64,000 nucleotides of DNA from Alphaproteobacteria bacterium (GCA_020632925.1 JACKER010000007.1:682001-746000); one strand, 5' to 3'. Positions 1 through 9,167 are shown, numbered from the stretch's first letter. Made by a program: numbers and translations. Notes: generated by a model from the letters alone, not told the origin.

Positions 1-604
1 GCCGGACGGCCTCGTCGACGCCGACGGCGCGCGCTTCTGGAACGCGACGGACGCCTGCTGTGACTTCTACGGGGACGGCACCGACGACGTGGCCTACCTC
101 ACGGGCCTGCTCGACGAGCTCGAGGCGAAGATGCCCATCGACCCCGATCGGATCGTGGTCGTCGGCCACAGCAACGGCGGCTTCATGGCCTGGCGGCTCG
201 CCTGCGAGATCCCCGATCGCCTCGCCGGGATCGCGAGCCTGGCGGGGGCCACCTGGCTCGATGCCGCCGACTGCCGCGTGGAGGCGCCGGTCTCCGCGCT
301 GCAGATGCACGGGACGGCAGACGACACCATCCTCTACGACGGCTTCCCGGGGCTCTACCCGTCGGCCGAGGCGTCGATCGGGCGGGCGGCCACGCTGGCG
401 GGCTGCGATCCCGACGCCGCCTCGCTCGGGACCGCGGACGACGACGGTGCGGTCGCGGGCGCCGAGACGGAGCGCCTCGCCTGGGAGGGCTGCACGGGCG
501 ACGTGGAGCTGTGGCGCATGGACGGCAGCGGCCACATCCCGCTCCCGACACCTTCCTGGCAGCAGGACCTGCTCGACTGGCTGCTCGGGGCTCACCGCCC
601 GTGA
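1..604 (+). CDS. Partial esterase of the PHB depolymerase/feruloyl esterase (LpqC-like) family
   Basis: The gene enters from the left edge in the frame starting at base 2, so its N-terminus is missing. The visible 200 residues are an alpha/beta hydrolase. The stretch FWNATDACCDFYG, then DDVAYL, is typical of secreted polyhydroxybutyrate-depolymerase-like esterases. The nucleophile elbow GHSNGG (near bases 164-181) carries the catalytic serine, and a late GSGHIP supplies the likely catalytic histidine. Family members hydrolyse ester bonds in polymers or plant-wall phenolics and are usually exported, but the signal peptide lies outside the window. The TGA stop overlaps the GTG start of the threonine synthase gene, suggesting co-transcription. 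The substrate cannot be told from sequence. Confidence 0.8.
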   Translation, partial: PDGLVDADGARFWNATDACCDFYGDGTDDVAYLTGLLDELEAKMPIDPDRIVVVGHSNGGFMAWRLACEIPDRLAGIASLAGATWLDAADCRVEAPVSALQMHGTADDTILYDGFPGLYPSAEASIGRAATLAGCDPDAASLGTADDDGAVAGAETERLAWEGCTGDVELWRMDGSGHIPLPTPSWQQDLLDWLLGAHRP

Positions 605-1833
605 GGTACGTCAGCACCCGCGGCCGCTCCCCCTCGCTGCCCCTGTCCGACGCGCTCGCCGCCTCACTCGCGCCCGACGGTGGATTGTACGTGCCGGAGG
701 AGCTGCCGGTGTTGCCCCCGCCGCCCGCGGACCGCTCGCTCCCCGCCGTCGCCCGCTGGCTGCTCGCGCCCTTCGTGGCCGGCGACGTCCTCGAGGGCCG
801 CCTCGGGGCGCTGTGCGACCACGCCTTCGCCTTCGACGCGCCGCTGGTGCCGCTGGGCGAGGGGATCGCGCTCCTCGAGCTGTTCCACGGACCCACCGCC
901 GCCTTCAAGGACTACGGCGCGCGCTTCCTCGCGGCGGCGCTCTCGGGCGGGGAGCGAGAGCAGACGGTGCTCGTCGCGACCTCGGGGGACACGGGAGGTG
1001 CGGTGGCCGCCGCCTTCCACGGGCTGCCGGGCACGCGCGTCGTCGTGCTCTACCCCCACGACGGGGTGTCCGAGCGCCAGGCCCACCAGCTCGGGAGCTT
1101 CGGGGGCAACGTCACCACCCTCGCCGTCGACGGGACCTTCGACGACTGCCAGGCGATGGTGAAGCGGGCGTTCGCCGACGCCGAGCTGCGCCGTCGGGTG
1201 CGGCTGGTGTCCGCCAACAGCATCTCGCTCGGGCGCTGGCTGCCCCAGGCGGTCTATGCGGCCCGCGCGGCCCTCGAGCGGCCCGGCGCCACCTTCGTCG
1301 TCCCCACGGGGAACCTGGGCGATGCCTGCGCGGCGCTGCTCGCGCGGGACCTCGGGCTGCCGATCGGGCGGATCGTGCTCGCCTGCAACGCCAACCGCCC
1401 GCTGGTGGACCTGTTCGCGGACCACGCCTACACGCCGCGGCCGAGCGTGCGCACCCTCGCCAACGCGATGGACGTGGGGGCGCCGTCCAACCTCGAGCGG
1501 CTGCTGCACTTCCACCCGGCCCCCTGGGATGCCGACCTCGAGGCGGTCTCCGTCGGTGACGACGAGATCCGCGCGACCCTCGCCACCTGGGGCGCTCGCG
1601 GCGTCGTGGTCTGCCCGCACACGGCGGTCGGGCTCCGCGCGGCCGACCGTCACGCCGGTCCCCGCATCGTCTACGCCACGGCGCATCCTGGGAAGTTCGA
1701 CGACGTGGTGGAGCCGATCCTGGGTCGTGCGGTGCCTCTCCCCGTGTCGCTCCGTCAGATGCTGGAACGGCCCAGTCACGCGAACCGGATCGCGGCGGAC
1801 GACGCCCACCTGCGGGCGATCCTCCTCGGGTAG
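601..1833 (+). CDS. thrC: Threonine synthase
   Basis: Converts O-phosphohomoserine to threonine, the last step of threonine synthesis, with pyridoxal phosphate in the cytoplasm. The 410-residue product starts at GTG 601, overlapping the previous stop by four bases. MRYVSTRG followed by APDGGLYVP is the classic N-terminus of the family. HGPTAAFKDYG holds the PLP-binding lysine (Lys103), and the Gly/Thr-rich ATSGDTGGAVAAAF is the phosphate-binding loop. An earlier in-frame ATG at 511 would lie inside the esterase gene and adds residues foreign to the family. Genes for homoserine dehydrogenase and homoserine kinase are not next to it; it sits with an esterase, an acetyltransferase-like gene and a transporter. 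Confidence 0.95.
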   Translation: MRYVSTRGRSPSLPLSDALAASLAPDGGLYVPEELPVLPPPPADRSLPAVARWLLAPFVAGDVLEGRLGALCDHAFAFDAPLVPLGEGIALLELFHGPTAAFKDYGARFLAAALSGGEREQTVLVATSGDTGGAVAAAFHGLPGTRVVVLYPHDGVSERQAHQLGSFGGNVTTLAVDGTFDDCQAMVKRAFADAELRRRVRLVSANSISLGRWLPQAVYAARAALERPGATFVVPTGNLGDACAALLARDLGLPIGRIVLACNANRPLVDLFADHAYTPRPSVRTLANAMDVGAPSNLERLLHFHPAPWDADLEAVSVGDDEIRATLATWGARGVVVCPHTAVGLRAADRHAGPRIVYATAHPGKFDDVVEPILGRAVPLPVSLRQMLERPSHANRIAADDAHLRAILLG

Positions 1834-1850
1834 GATGGTCGCCCCCGAGG
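1824..1850 (+). other. Hairpin over the thrC stop codon
   Basis: CCTCGGG (1824-1830) and CCCGAGG (1844-1850) form a perfect 7-bp stem with a 13-base loop that contains the thrC stop codon. It ends six bases before the GTG start of the next gene. No T-run follows, so it is more likely to affect translational coupling or mRNA stability than to terminate transcription. Confidence 0.35.
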
Positions 1851-1856
1851 TGAGCG

Positions 1857-2969
1857 GTGATCACGATCCGACGCGTGGACGACGCACGTGGCATCCGGGA
1901 GGCGCTCGACCTCCCGTATCGGCTCTACGAGGGGGATCCGTGCTGGGTCCCCCCGCTGCGGCGCATCGAGTCCCGCCGGGCGGAGGGGTTCCGAGCGCGC
2001 GGCGACCTCGTGATGTTCCTGGCCGAGCGCGGCGGACGGGTGGTGGGCAGCATCAGCGTGCTGGACGACCCGGGGTACCGGCGCTCCAAGGGGGAGGACG
2101 TCGCCTGGTTCGGGTGGTTCGAGTGCGAGGACGACCCCGAGATCGCGCGCGCGTTGCTCGACGCCGCCCGGACGCGGGCTCGCGAGCTCGGGTGCACGAC
2201 GATCCGCGGGCCGCGGAACCTCACGCGCTTCGAGTACGTCGGCATCACCGTCGAGGGGCACGACACGTTGCCGCCCTTCATGCAGGGCCACCACCCCCGG
2301 TCCTACCAGCGGCTGCTCAAGGGCGAGGGCCTGCACAAGCACCACGACGTGCTGGCGTACGACATCTCCCTGTGGGACGAGGGCAGGCCCCGCGCGACGC
2401 CCGACGTGCTGCTCGAGAAGGCGGCGGCCTGCGACCTGCCCGGCCTCGAGGTGCGCGCGGCCCGCCGGCGGTCCATGAGGCGCGATCTGATCGACGCGCA
2501 CACGGTCCTCAACAGCGCCTTCACCACCGTCCCCGACGTGTCGCCGATGCCCCGGTCGGTGTGGATGAGCCTGGGCCGGACGTACCTGACCGTGGCCGAT
2601 CCGCGGCTGCTCCAGATCGCGCACCAGGCGGGACGACCCGTGGGCTTCGCGGCGTGCTTCCCCGAGCTCAACGAGGCGCTGGTGAAGGTCCGGGGGCGGC
2701 TGCTCCCGCTCGGGTGGTGGCGCCTGGCGCGTGGCCTGCGGCGCGTGCGCACCGCCTCGTTCAAGCTGATCGGCGTCGTTCCGGACCTCCGGGGGAGCGG
2801 GCTGCACGCGGTGATGGTGAACGCGGTCATCGATGGGGTGCGGGCCGCCGGGTACGACCGCATCGAGGCCTCCGTCATCGACGAGCGCAACGCGCCGATG
2901 CGCGCGGTGGTCGAGGGTGCCGGGATGGGCATCTACCGCCGCTACCGGTTCTTCGAGGGTGCCGTGTGA
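1857..2969 (+). CDS. GNAT-like N-acetyltransferase-fold protein
   Basis: The 370-residue cytoplasmic protein begins ITIRRVDDARGIREALDLPY and continues with YEGDPCWVPPLRR, a pattern I associate with an uncharacterised GNAT-like family (roughly 370-390 residues) in diverse bacteria. The C-terminal part has LIGVVPDLRGSGLHAVM, resembling the acetyl-CoA-binding R/Q-x-x-G-x-G/A loop with a degenerate ending. The substrate is unknown. It starts at GTG 1857, 23 bases after thrC, and its stop overlaps the transporter start by four bases, so it belongs to the same operon. A role in amino-acid or metabolite acylation is inference only. Confidence 0.7.
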   Translation: MITIRRVDDARGIREALDLPYRLYEGDPCWVPPLRRIESRRAEGFRARGDLVMFLAERGGRVVGSISVLDDPGYRRSKGEDVAWFGWFECEDDPEIARALLDAARTRARELGCTTIRGPRNLTRFEYVGITVEGHDTLPPFMQGHHPRSYQRLLKGEGLHKHHDVLAYDISLWDEGRPRATPDVLLEKAAACDLPGLEVRAARRRSMRRDLIDAHTVLNSAFTTVPDVSPMPRSVWMSLGRTYLTVADPRLLQIAHQAGRPVGFAACFPELNEALVKVRGRLLPLGWWRLARGLRRVRTASFKLIGVVPDLRGSGLHAVMVNAVIDGVRAAGYDRIEASVIDERNAPMRAVVEGAGMGIYRRYRFFEGAV

Positions 2970-4384
2970 AGCTCTGGCAGCGGATCGTCTACGGGACGGG
3001 CGACTGGTCGCTGTCCAGCTTCAACACCTTCCGGCAGATCTTCTACGCCGCCTTCCTCACCGACGTCGTCGGGCTCGAGCCCCGCCTGGCGTCGATGGCG
3101 GCGCTGGTGGGCGTCGCGTGGGACGCCGTGAACGACCCGCTCATCGGGGTGGTCTCGGATCGGGTCCGCACCGGGTGGGGTCGCCGTCGCCCGTTCCTGG
3201 TGCTGTTCGCCATCCCCTTCGGGCTGTCCTTCGTGGGCTTGTGGTGGGCGCCGCCGTGGCAGTCGGACGCGGCGCTGCTGCTCCACGTGGCCCTGACGTA
3301 CCTGATCACGGACACGATCCAGACACTGGTGAGCGTCCCGTTCTATGCCCTGACCCCGGAGCTCGCCCGGGACTACGACGAGCGCACCTCGCTCACCGCC
3401 TGGCGCATGTTCTTCAACCTCGCGGCGTCGCTGACCGTCGCGGTCGCGGGCCCCGTCATCGTCGACACGGCCACCGCCTCGGGCGCCACCCCCACCGTCG
3501 CCTACCTCTATGCGGGCGGACTGTTCGGGCTCCTCGGCGCCATCCCGCCGCTGCTCATCGCGGCCTCCCTGCGCGAGCGACCGGACGCCGTCCCCGAGGA
3601 GAGCCCGCCGCTGATGGAGGTCCTGCGCGGCGCGCTCGGCAGCCGCTCGTTCCGCTGGCTCACGGCGCTCACCCTGCTGAACTTCACGACGTTCGACATG
3701 GTGGGGCTGATGATCCCCTACTACGTCACCGCCTGGGTCGCGCAGGGCCGGGACGCCTCCTACGCGCTGTTCGGCCTCACGCTCCCGCTCGAGTCCGCGA
3801 TGCTCGGCAGCCTGATCGTGGTGTCGGTCGTCTGCCTCCCCCTGTGGAACCTGTTCGCCCAGCGGATCGGCAAGCGCACGGCCTACCTCGTGGCGGCGGT
3901 GGTCTGGGCCTCGGCGCACCTGATGATGGGTCTGTTGCCTCGCGGCGAGCTCGGGCTCGCGGTCGCGCTGGCTGCGTTCACGGGCATCGGCGTGTCCGCC
4001 GCGCACGTGCTCCCGGACGCGATGCTCCCCGACGTGGTCGACGAGGACGAGCTCGCCACGGGCCGCCGCAACGAGGGCGTGTACTACGGCGCCCGCAACC
4101 TGTTCCGCAAGGCGTCCGGTGCGCTCGCGGTCTTCGTCGCGCTCCAGACGCTCGGCTGGTGCGGGTACACGCGCCCGGAGGGCGAGGGCTGGGTGCAGCC
4201 CGACGCCGCCCTGCTCGCCATCCGCTTCCTCACCGGCCCCGCTGGCGCGCTCCTCGTCCTCGGCGCCGGCTTCGCCGCCTGGCGCTACCCCATGACCCGC
4301 GCCCGCCACCAGGCGATCCGCGAGCAGCTCGCCGCCCGCGCCGCCGGCGCACCTCCGATCAGCCCCCCGAGCGCCCTCCCATAG
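2966..4384 (+). CDS. MFS transporter of the glycoside-pentoside-hexuronide:cation symporter (GPH) family
   Basis: An inner-membrane symporter of 472 residues with about twelve hydrophobic segments. The start YGTGDWSLSSFNTFRQIFYA matches GPH transporters. The loop between segments 2 and 3 has DPLIGVVSDRVRTGWGRRRP, the signature D-P-x-x-G-x-x-x-D-R with following basic residues. A second-half GRRNEGVYYGARNLFRK is also typical. GPH members bring in sugars or related solutes with Na+ or H+. The cargo here is not evident; similar proteins occur next to lipid or sugar genes. GTG start at 2966 overlaps the preceding stop (GTGA). The 3' end overlaps the convergent flavoprotein gene by 26 bases. Confidence 0.88.
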   Translation: MKLWQRIVYGTGDWSLSSFNTFRQIFYAAFLTDVVGLEPRLASMAALVGVAWDAVNDPLIGVVSDRVRTGWGRRRPFLVLFAIPFGLSFVGLWWAPPWQSDAALLLHVALTYLITDTIQTLVSVPFYALTPELARDYDERTSLTAWRMFFNLAASLTVAVAGPVIVDTATASGATPTVAYLYAGGLFGLLGAIPPLLIAASLRERPDAVPEESPPLMEVLRGALGSRSFRWLTALTLLNFTTFDMVGLMIPYYVTAWVAQGRDASYALFGLTLPLESAMLGSLIVVSVVCLPLWNLFAQRIGKRTAYLVAAVVWASAHLMMGLLPRGELGLAVALAAFTGIGVSAAHVLPDAMLPDVVDEDELATGRRNEGVYYGARNLFRKASGALAVFVALQTLGWCGYTRPEGEGWVQPDAALLAIRFLTGPAGALLVLGAGFAAWRYPMTRARHQAIREQLAARAAGAPPISPPSALP

Positions 4385-4997
4385 GTGTCAGGACTTGATC
4401 ATTGATCATTTCCGGTACCCTCGGGAGCGCTCTCGCGTCCTTCCGAGCATCGGCGCGGACCCGCGCGAAGAACCGCTCCCGCTGCGCCTCGTCGGCCTGT
4501 CCGACCGCGCCGAGCTCGGTCACCCGCACCGGGTTCACCCCGCAGAACCCCAGCGTGGCCCGCGCCATCGCCTTGCGACCGGGTGCGCCCTGCATCAGGT
4601 GGTGCGCCCACACCGGCCAGTCCATGGTCACGACGAGCCGGGCCGACCGGCCGCGCAGCAGCTTGTCCCACCTGCCCGGCCCCGTGAACCGGAACGCCAT
4701 CCCGGGGAGCAGCACCCGGTCGAGGAAGCCCTTGAGCAACGCCGGGTAGGTCCCCCACCACGTCGGGTACACGAACACCAGGTGCCGCGACGCCAGGATC
4801 GCGTCCGAGGCCTCGACCAGATCGGGCTCGAGCGGTTGGTCGCCGCCGAATCCCTGGTGGAGGATCGGATCGAAGTCCAGCTCCCGCAGGGTCAGCCGAC
4901 GGACACGGGCTCCCTCGCTCGCGGCCTGCTCGGCGTAGGTGGTGGCGAGCGCGGCGCAGAGGCTGTCGGCGGACGGGTGCGCGTCGACGATCAGCAT
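4359..4997 (-). CDS. NAD(P)H-dependent quinone reductase-like flavoprotein
   Basis: A 212-residue flavodoxin-like fold protein of the NAD(P)H:quinone oxidoreductase/ modulator-of-drug-activity group. It starts MLIVDAHPSADSLCAAL, the flavin-phosphate-binding N-terminus. It then has HLVFVYPTWWGTYPALLKGF, where PTWWG is the hallmark flavin-contact motif, and FCGVNPV near the C-terminus. It probably reduces quinones or electrophiles by two electrons in the cytoplasm. Its ATG shares one base with the stop of the DUF2141 gene (TGATG), so the pair is co-transcribed. The divergent LysR gene is the likely regulator, a common arrangement for such reductases. Confidence 0.88.
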   Translation of the reverse strand: MLIVDAHPSADSLCAALATTYAEQAASEGARVRRLTLRELDFDPILHQGFGGDQPLEPDLVEASDAILASRHLVFVYPTWWGTYPALLKGFLDRVLLPGMAFRFTGPGRWDKLLRGRSARLVVTMDWPVWAHHLMQGAPGRKAMARATLGFCGVNPVRVTELGAVGQADEAQRERFFARVRADARKDARALPRVPEMINDQVLTPMGGRSGG

Positions 4998-5395
4998 CAG
5001 TAGGCCAGGGTGACGCGCAGGTCGGCGTCGGCATCGACCTTCACCGCGGCCGTGTCGAAGGGGGGCGCCGAGAACATCGAGGCCTTCGCGCCGTTGCTGA
5101 AGCCGTAGCCCTCGGTCGGCTTGCCGAACAGGTTGCGGTCGAGCTTCAGGTCGCCGTCCAGATCGTGGATCACGGCGACGGCGAGCGTGCCTTCGGGCAC
5201 GTCCGCGAACGTGCAGACCGCGGACCCCCCCGTCGGTCGGGCGACCTGGAGGGCGGCCGCGCGTGCGTCGTCCTCCGGGAAGCCGTCGGCCTGCCGGAAG
5301 AGGGTGCAACCGACGAGCCCGGTGTCCGGACGGATGCCGTCGACGGTGACGGTGACGGTGACGCCGGCGTGAGCGGCGCTGACGAGCAGGAACAT
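4997..5395 (-). CDS. Exported DUF2141-family protein
   Basis: A 132-residue protein starting MFLLVSAAHA followed by a mature beta-rich domain. VTVDGIRPDTGLVGCTLF and TFADVPEGTLAVAVIHDLD are typical of DUF2141, a small exported domain of unknown function. A DxDGDLKLDRN segment looks like a calcium-binding loop. Translation is helped by GGGAGG at 5402-5407, seven bases upstream of the ATG. The gene leads a two-gene unit with the quinone reductase. The cellular role is unknown; the signal peptide places it in the periplasm or outside. Confidence 0.85.
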   Translation of the reverse strand: MFLLVSAAHAGVTVTVTVDGIRPDTGLVGCTLFRQADGFPEDDARAAALQVARPTGGSAVCTFADVPEGTLAVAVIHDLDGDLKLDRNLFGKPTEGYGFSNGAKASMFSAPPFDTAAVKVDADADLRVTLAY

Positions 5396-5441
5396 GGCGA
5401 CCTCCCGTCCATGAGGTATGTCTGCACCTGTGCATGCGGCA

Positions 5442-5454
5442 GCCGAACTTCGGC
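5442..5454. promoter_or_regulatory. Palindrome GCCGAA-C-TTCGGC, candidate LysR operator
   Basis: A perfect 6-bp inverted repeat around one base lies between the divergent DUF2141/quinone-reductase unit (start 5395) and the LysR gene (start 5487). LysR regulators usually bind such dyads (a T-N11-A type core) between themselves and a divergent target. Position and symmetry support an operator; binding is inferred. Confidence 0.45.
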
Positions 5455-5486
5455 AGACCCGCCATGCGCTGATGCATGGGGTATTC

Positions 5487-6347
5487 ATGGCTTGGGCCTG
5501 GGACGACCTCCACCTGTTCCTGGCGTCGTACCGATCGGGGTCGCTCACGTCGGCGGCCCGCACGCTCGGCGTCAACCAGTCCACCGCGAGCCGGAGGTTG
5601 GCTGCGCTCGAGGAGGTGCTCGGCGCGCGCCTCTTCGACCGCGTCCCCGGCGGCCTGCGTCCCACGCCCCTCGCCGCGGAGGTGCTGGCGCACGCGGAGG
5701 CCGCCGAGCGAGCGGTGATGGGCTTCGCGGGCGCGGTCGCCGGCGTCGACACCCGGGTCTCGGGGACCGTGCGCGTGGCGGTGCCCGACGGCGTGGACAG
5801 CCTGCTCGTCGCGCCGATGGTGGGCGAGCTGCTGGAGCGGCATCCCGGGCTCCTGCTGGAGCTCGTGGCCTCCCCCACGGTGGCGAACCTCGCGCGGCGG
5901 GAGGCCGATCTGGCGCTGCGGCTGGTGCGTCCCGCGGGTGACCTGCTCTGCCGCAAGGTGGCGACGATGACGAACGCGGTCTGGGGGACCGAGCGCCACG
6001 CACGCACCGCGCTCGCGGACGCACCGTGGATCACCTGGGACGAGGGACTCGATCCCGGGGAGGCGGGATGGACGGCGCGCCACGTCCCTGCCGAGCGCGT
6101 CGTGCTGCGGGTCAATCGCTCGGACGCGAAGCTCTCCGCCGCGCGGGCGGGGGTCGGGCTGGTCGTGCTCCCGGTGGCCGTCGGGCGGGAGTTCCCCGAG
6201 CTCCGCCGCCTCGATGCCCCGCCGCTCCCCGGCACCGACGTCTGGCTGGTCGCGCACCCGGCGCTGCGGGACGTCCCCCGGGTGGACGCCGTCTGGACCT
6301 TCCTCGCGGACCTCGCCGTCCGTCTGCTCGGAGACGAGCGCGTGTAA
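5487..6347 (+). CDS. LysR-family transcriptional regulator
   Basis: A 286-residue regulator with an N-terminal winged helix-turn-helix. WDDLHLFLASYRSGSLTSAA, then TLGVNQSTASRRLAALE and LGARLFDR, fit the LysR DNA-binding domain. The rest (from about residue 90) is the effector-binding domain, with AVPDGVDSLLVAP at its start. I chose ATG 5487 because LysR proteins begin a few residues before the DLxxF motif. An upstream ATG at 5418 would add 23 unrelated residues and swallow the intergenic palindrome. It is divergent from the DUF2141 and quinone-reductase genes and probably controls them. Inducer unknown. Confidence 0.9.
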   Translation: MAWAWDDLHLFLASYRSGSLTSAARTLGVNQSTASRRLAALEEVLGARLFDRVPGGLRPTPLAAEVLAHAEAAERAVMGFAGAVAGVDTRVSGTVRVAVPDGVDSLLVAPMVGELLERHPGLLLELVASPTVANLARREADLALRLVRPAGDLLCRKVATMTNAVWGTERHARTALADAPWITWDEGLDPGEAGWTARHVPAERVVLRVNRSDAKLSAARAGVGLVVLPVAVGREFPELRRLDAPPLPGTDVWLVAHPALRDVPRVDAVWTFLADLAVRLLGDERV

Positions 6348-6387
6348 GCTCGGGTCCGCTGCGGCGATCGATGCCCACGGAGGTGAC

Positions 6388-7782
6388 ATGCCCGGCCTGC
6401 TCTCGATCCTGGTCGCGCTGTCGGAGCCCGCGTCCGCGTTCTGCGGGTTCTACGTCGCGGGCGCGGACAGCCAGCTCTACAACGACGCCACCATGGTGGT
6501 CATGATGCGCGAGGGCACGAAGACCGTGCTCTCGATGCAGAACAACTACCAGGGTCCGCCCGAGGCCTTCGCGATGGTCGTGCCCGTGCCGCAGGTGCTG
6601 CACGAGGGCGACGTGAAGACGCTGTCGCGCGACGTGTTCGCGCACGTCGACAAGCTCTCGGCGCCGCGGCTGGTCGAGTACTGGGAGCAGGATCCCTGCT
6701 ACGTCCCCGAGATGTACGAGGAGGACCGGCGGTACGCACCACGCAAGTCGGGCGGGCCACCACCGCAGGCGGAGGCCTCCGCGGACCACGGCGTCACCGT
6801 GGAGGCGCGGTTCGAGGTCGGCGAGTACCAGGTGGTCATCCTGTCGGCCAAGGACTCCGGCGGGCTCGACACCTGGCTGCGCGAGCAGCGGTACCACATC
6901 CCCGAGGGGGCGGAAGCCGTGCTCCGGCCCTATGTCCAGGCGGGCACCAAGTTCTTCGTCGCCAAGGTCAACCCGGACAAGGTGCGCTTCGAGCAGGGGC
7001 GCGCCGTGCTCTCGCCGCTGCGCATGCACTACGACGACGAGAAGTTCCAGCTCCCCGTGCGGCTCGGGCTGCTCAACAGCAGCGGCCAGCAGGATCTCAT
7101 CGTCCACATCCTCGCCAGGAACCAGCGGTACGAGGTCGCGAACTACGACAACGCCTTCATCCCGACGAACCTCCGCGTCCGCGACGAGGTCCGCGACGGC
7201 TTCGCCCCGTTCTACGAGTCCATCTTCCGCGAGGTCTCGCGGCCGGGCACCGTGGTCACCGAGTACGCCTGGGACGCGAGCTCCTGCGACCCGTGTCCGC
7301 TGCCGCCGCTCGACGGCTCGGACATCGCGACGCTCGGCGGCGACGTGGCGGGCGACGAGAACCCGTACGGCTGGACGCTGACCCGCCTGCACTACCGCTA
7401 CGGCCGCGACGGGCTGAAGGAGGACCTGGTGTTCCGCGCCGCCCCGCCCGTGATCGGCGGTCGCGGGATGCCCGACACGAGCGGGGAGCTGTCCGAGCGC
7501 AGCGCGGCCCCGTCGGGGAGCAACCAGTTCCAGGGGCGGTACGTCATCCTCCACCGCTGGGAGGGTGCGCTGGCCTGCAAGCAGCCGGTGTACGGCCGGT
7601 GGGGTGGTCCTCCGAACGGCGGGCCCTCGACCCAGGCCGCGAGCTCGCAGCTCTCGGGTGGTGCGGTCGCGCGAGCCAGCAAGCCGCTGTCCGAGCTGCT
7701 GATCGACGGCTTCGGCAACGTCCGCCCGCGCGAGCCGGTGAAGCGCCCACCCGGTGGCGGCATCCCGGAGCTGGAGGAGTGA
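6388..7782 (+). CDS. DUF2330 exported protein, copy 1
   Basis: A 464-residue protein with a short signal peptide ending PASA before FCGFYVAGADSQLYNDA, the start of the DUF2330 domain, which is common in Myxococcota and has no known function. ATG 6388 follows GGAGG at 6379-6383. The mature protein keeps FAMVVPVPQVL, a strongly conserved DUF2330 core, and DASSCDPCPLPPL with two cysteines. The C-terminus ends in a Pro/Gly-rich basic stretch and ELEE. It is followed with a one-base overlap by a close paralogue. A 79-base stretch (6546-6624) is identical to 7931-8009 in copy 2, so the duplication is fairly recent or homogenised. Confidence 0.9.
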   Translation: MPGLLSILVALSEPASAFCGFYVAGADSQLYNDATMVVMMREGTKTVLSMQNNYQGPPEAFAMVVPVPQVLHEGDVKTLSRDVFAHVDKLSAPRLVEYWEQDPCYVPEMYEEDRRYAPRKSGGPPPQAEASADHGVTVEARFEVGEYQVVILSAKDSGGLDTWLREQRYHIPEGAEAVLRPYVQAGTKFFVAKVNPDKVRFEQGRAVLSPLRMHYDDEKFQLPVRLGLLNSSGQQDLIVHILARNQRYEVANYDNAFIPTNLRVRDEVRDGFAPFYESIFREVSRPGTVVTEYAWDASSCDPCPLPPLDGSDIATLGGDVAGDENPYGWTLTRLHYRYGRDGLKEDLVFRAAPPVIGGRGMPDTSGELSERSAAPSGSNQFQGRYVILHRWEGALACKQPVYGRWGGPPNGGPSTQAASSQLSGGAVARASKPLSELLIDGFGNVRPREPVKRPPGGGIPELEE

Positions 7783-9167
7783 TGCTCGCGCTCCTCCTGG
7801 CACTCGCGTCGCCGGCCTCGGCGTTCTGTGGCTTCTACGTCGCGGGCGCCGACAGCCAGCTCTACGCCGACGCCACCATGGTCGTGCTCATGCGCGACGG
7901 CACGCGGACCGTGCTGTCGATGCAGAACAGCTACCAGGGTCCGCCCGAGGCCTTCGCGATGGTCGTGCCCGTGCCGCAGGTGCTGCACGAGGGCGACGTG
8001 AAGACGCTGCCGAAGGAGGTCTTCGACCACGTCGACCGCCTCGCTGCGCCCAGGCTCGTCGAGTACTGGGAGCAGGATCCGTGCGCGCCGGACCTGTACG
8101 ACGGCGGCATGATCCAGCTGTCGGCCGGCGTCCGCACCCGCTCGATCGGGAAGAAGGAGGAGAAGGGCGGGTACGGCGTGACCGTCGAGGCCAGGTTCGA
8201 GGTGGGCGAGTACCAGGTGGTCATCCTGTCCGCGAAGGACTCGGGCGGCCTCGATCGCTGGCTGCGCGACGAGCGCTACCACATCCCCGACGGCGCCGAG
8301 GAGGTGCTGCGGCCCTACGTCCAGGCGGGCACGAAGTTCTTCGTGGCGAAGGTGAACCCGGACAAGGTGCGCTTCGTGGACGGTCGGGCCGTGCTCTCGC
8401 CGCTGCGCATGCACTACGACACGGACACCTTCCAGCTCCCGGTGCGGCTCGGGTTGCTCAACAGCCATGGCCAGCAGGACCTCATCGTGCACCTGCTCGC
8501 CCGGAACCAGCGCTACGAGGTCGCGAACTACGACAACGCCTTCATCCCGACGAACCTGCGGGTCCGCGACGAGGTCCGCGAGAGCTTCGCGTCGTTCTAC
8601 GACAGCGTCTTCCGCGAGGTGGCGCGGCCCGGGACGGTGGTGACCGAGTACTCGTGGGACGCGAGCTCCTGCGACCCCTGTCCGCTGCCTCCGCTCGACG
8701 GCTCAGACCTCGCGACGCTCGGTGGCGACGTGATGCGCGGCGGCGTGAACGATGCCTATGGCTGGACGCTCACCCGCCTGCACTACCGCTACGGGCCGGA
8801 GGGGCTGAAGGAGGACCTGGTGTTCCGCGCCGCCCCGCCGGTGATCGGCGGTCGTGGGATGCCGGACACGAGCGGGGAGCTGTCGGAGCGCAGCGCCCAG
8901 CCCTCGGGGAGCAACCAGTTCCAGGGCCGGTACGTCATCCTCCACCCGTGGGACGGTGCGGTCGCGTGCGAGCACCCGACGCGCGGGCGGTGGGGAGGAC
9001 CTGGTGGGGACAAGGCGCTGACGGCGGGATCGTCGCTCGGTGGAGGCGTCGCCCGATCGAGCCGACCGCTGCCCGAGCTGCTGATCGACGGCTTCGGCGA
9101 CGTGCGTCCCCGAGATCCCGCGAAGAGGCCGCCTCCAGCGGGCGGGATCCCGGAGCTCGAGGAATGA
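7782..9167 (+). CDS. DUF2330 exported protein, copy 2
   Basis: A 461-residue paralogue of the preceding gene, starting at ATG 7782 in a TGATG overlap. The signal peptide MLALLLALASPASA is followed by the same FCGFYVAGADSQLY. Most of the length aligns with copy 1, including DASSCDPCPLPPLDGSD, GRGMPDTSGELSERSA and the ELLIDGFG ending. The main differences are in the insert after WEQDPC (residues about 100-125), where copy 2 has a Lys-rich segment. The function is unknown. Tandem order and overlap mean both are made from one transcript. Confidence 0.9.
   Translation: MLALLLALASPASAFCGFYVAGADSQLYADATMVVLMRDGTRTVLSMQNSYQGPPEAFAMVVPVPQVLHEGDVKTLPKEVFDHVDRLAAPRLVEYWEQDPCAPDLYDGGMIQLSAGVRTRSIGKKEEKGGYGVTVEARFEVGEYQVVILSAKDSGGLDRWLRDERYHIPDGAEEVLRPYVQAGTKFFVAKVNPDKVRFVDGRAVLSPLRMHYDTDTFQLPVRLGLLNSHGQQDLIVHLLARNQRYEVANYDNAFIPTNLRVRDEVRESFASFYDSVFREVARPGTVVTEYSWDASSCDPCPLPPLDGSDLATLGGDVMRGGVNDAYGWTLTRLHYRYGPEGLKEDLVFRAAPPVIGGRGMPDTSGELSERSAQPSGSNQFQGRYVILHPWDGAVACEHPTRGRWGGPGGDKALTAGSSLGGGVARSSRPLPELLIDGFGDVRPRDPAKRPPPAGGIPELEE

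Noticed and set aside
1256..4384. One long frame suggesting a threonine-synthase/transporter fusion
   Set aside because: The part before 2966 is a shadow of thrC and the GNAT-like gene. The real transporter starts at GTG 2966.
5418..5486. Upstream ATG extending the LysR protein by 23 residues
   Set aside because: LysR helix-turn-helix domains start near the N-terminus, and the extension would cover the intergenic palindrome.
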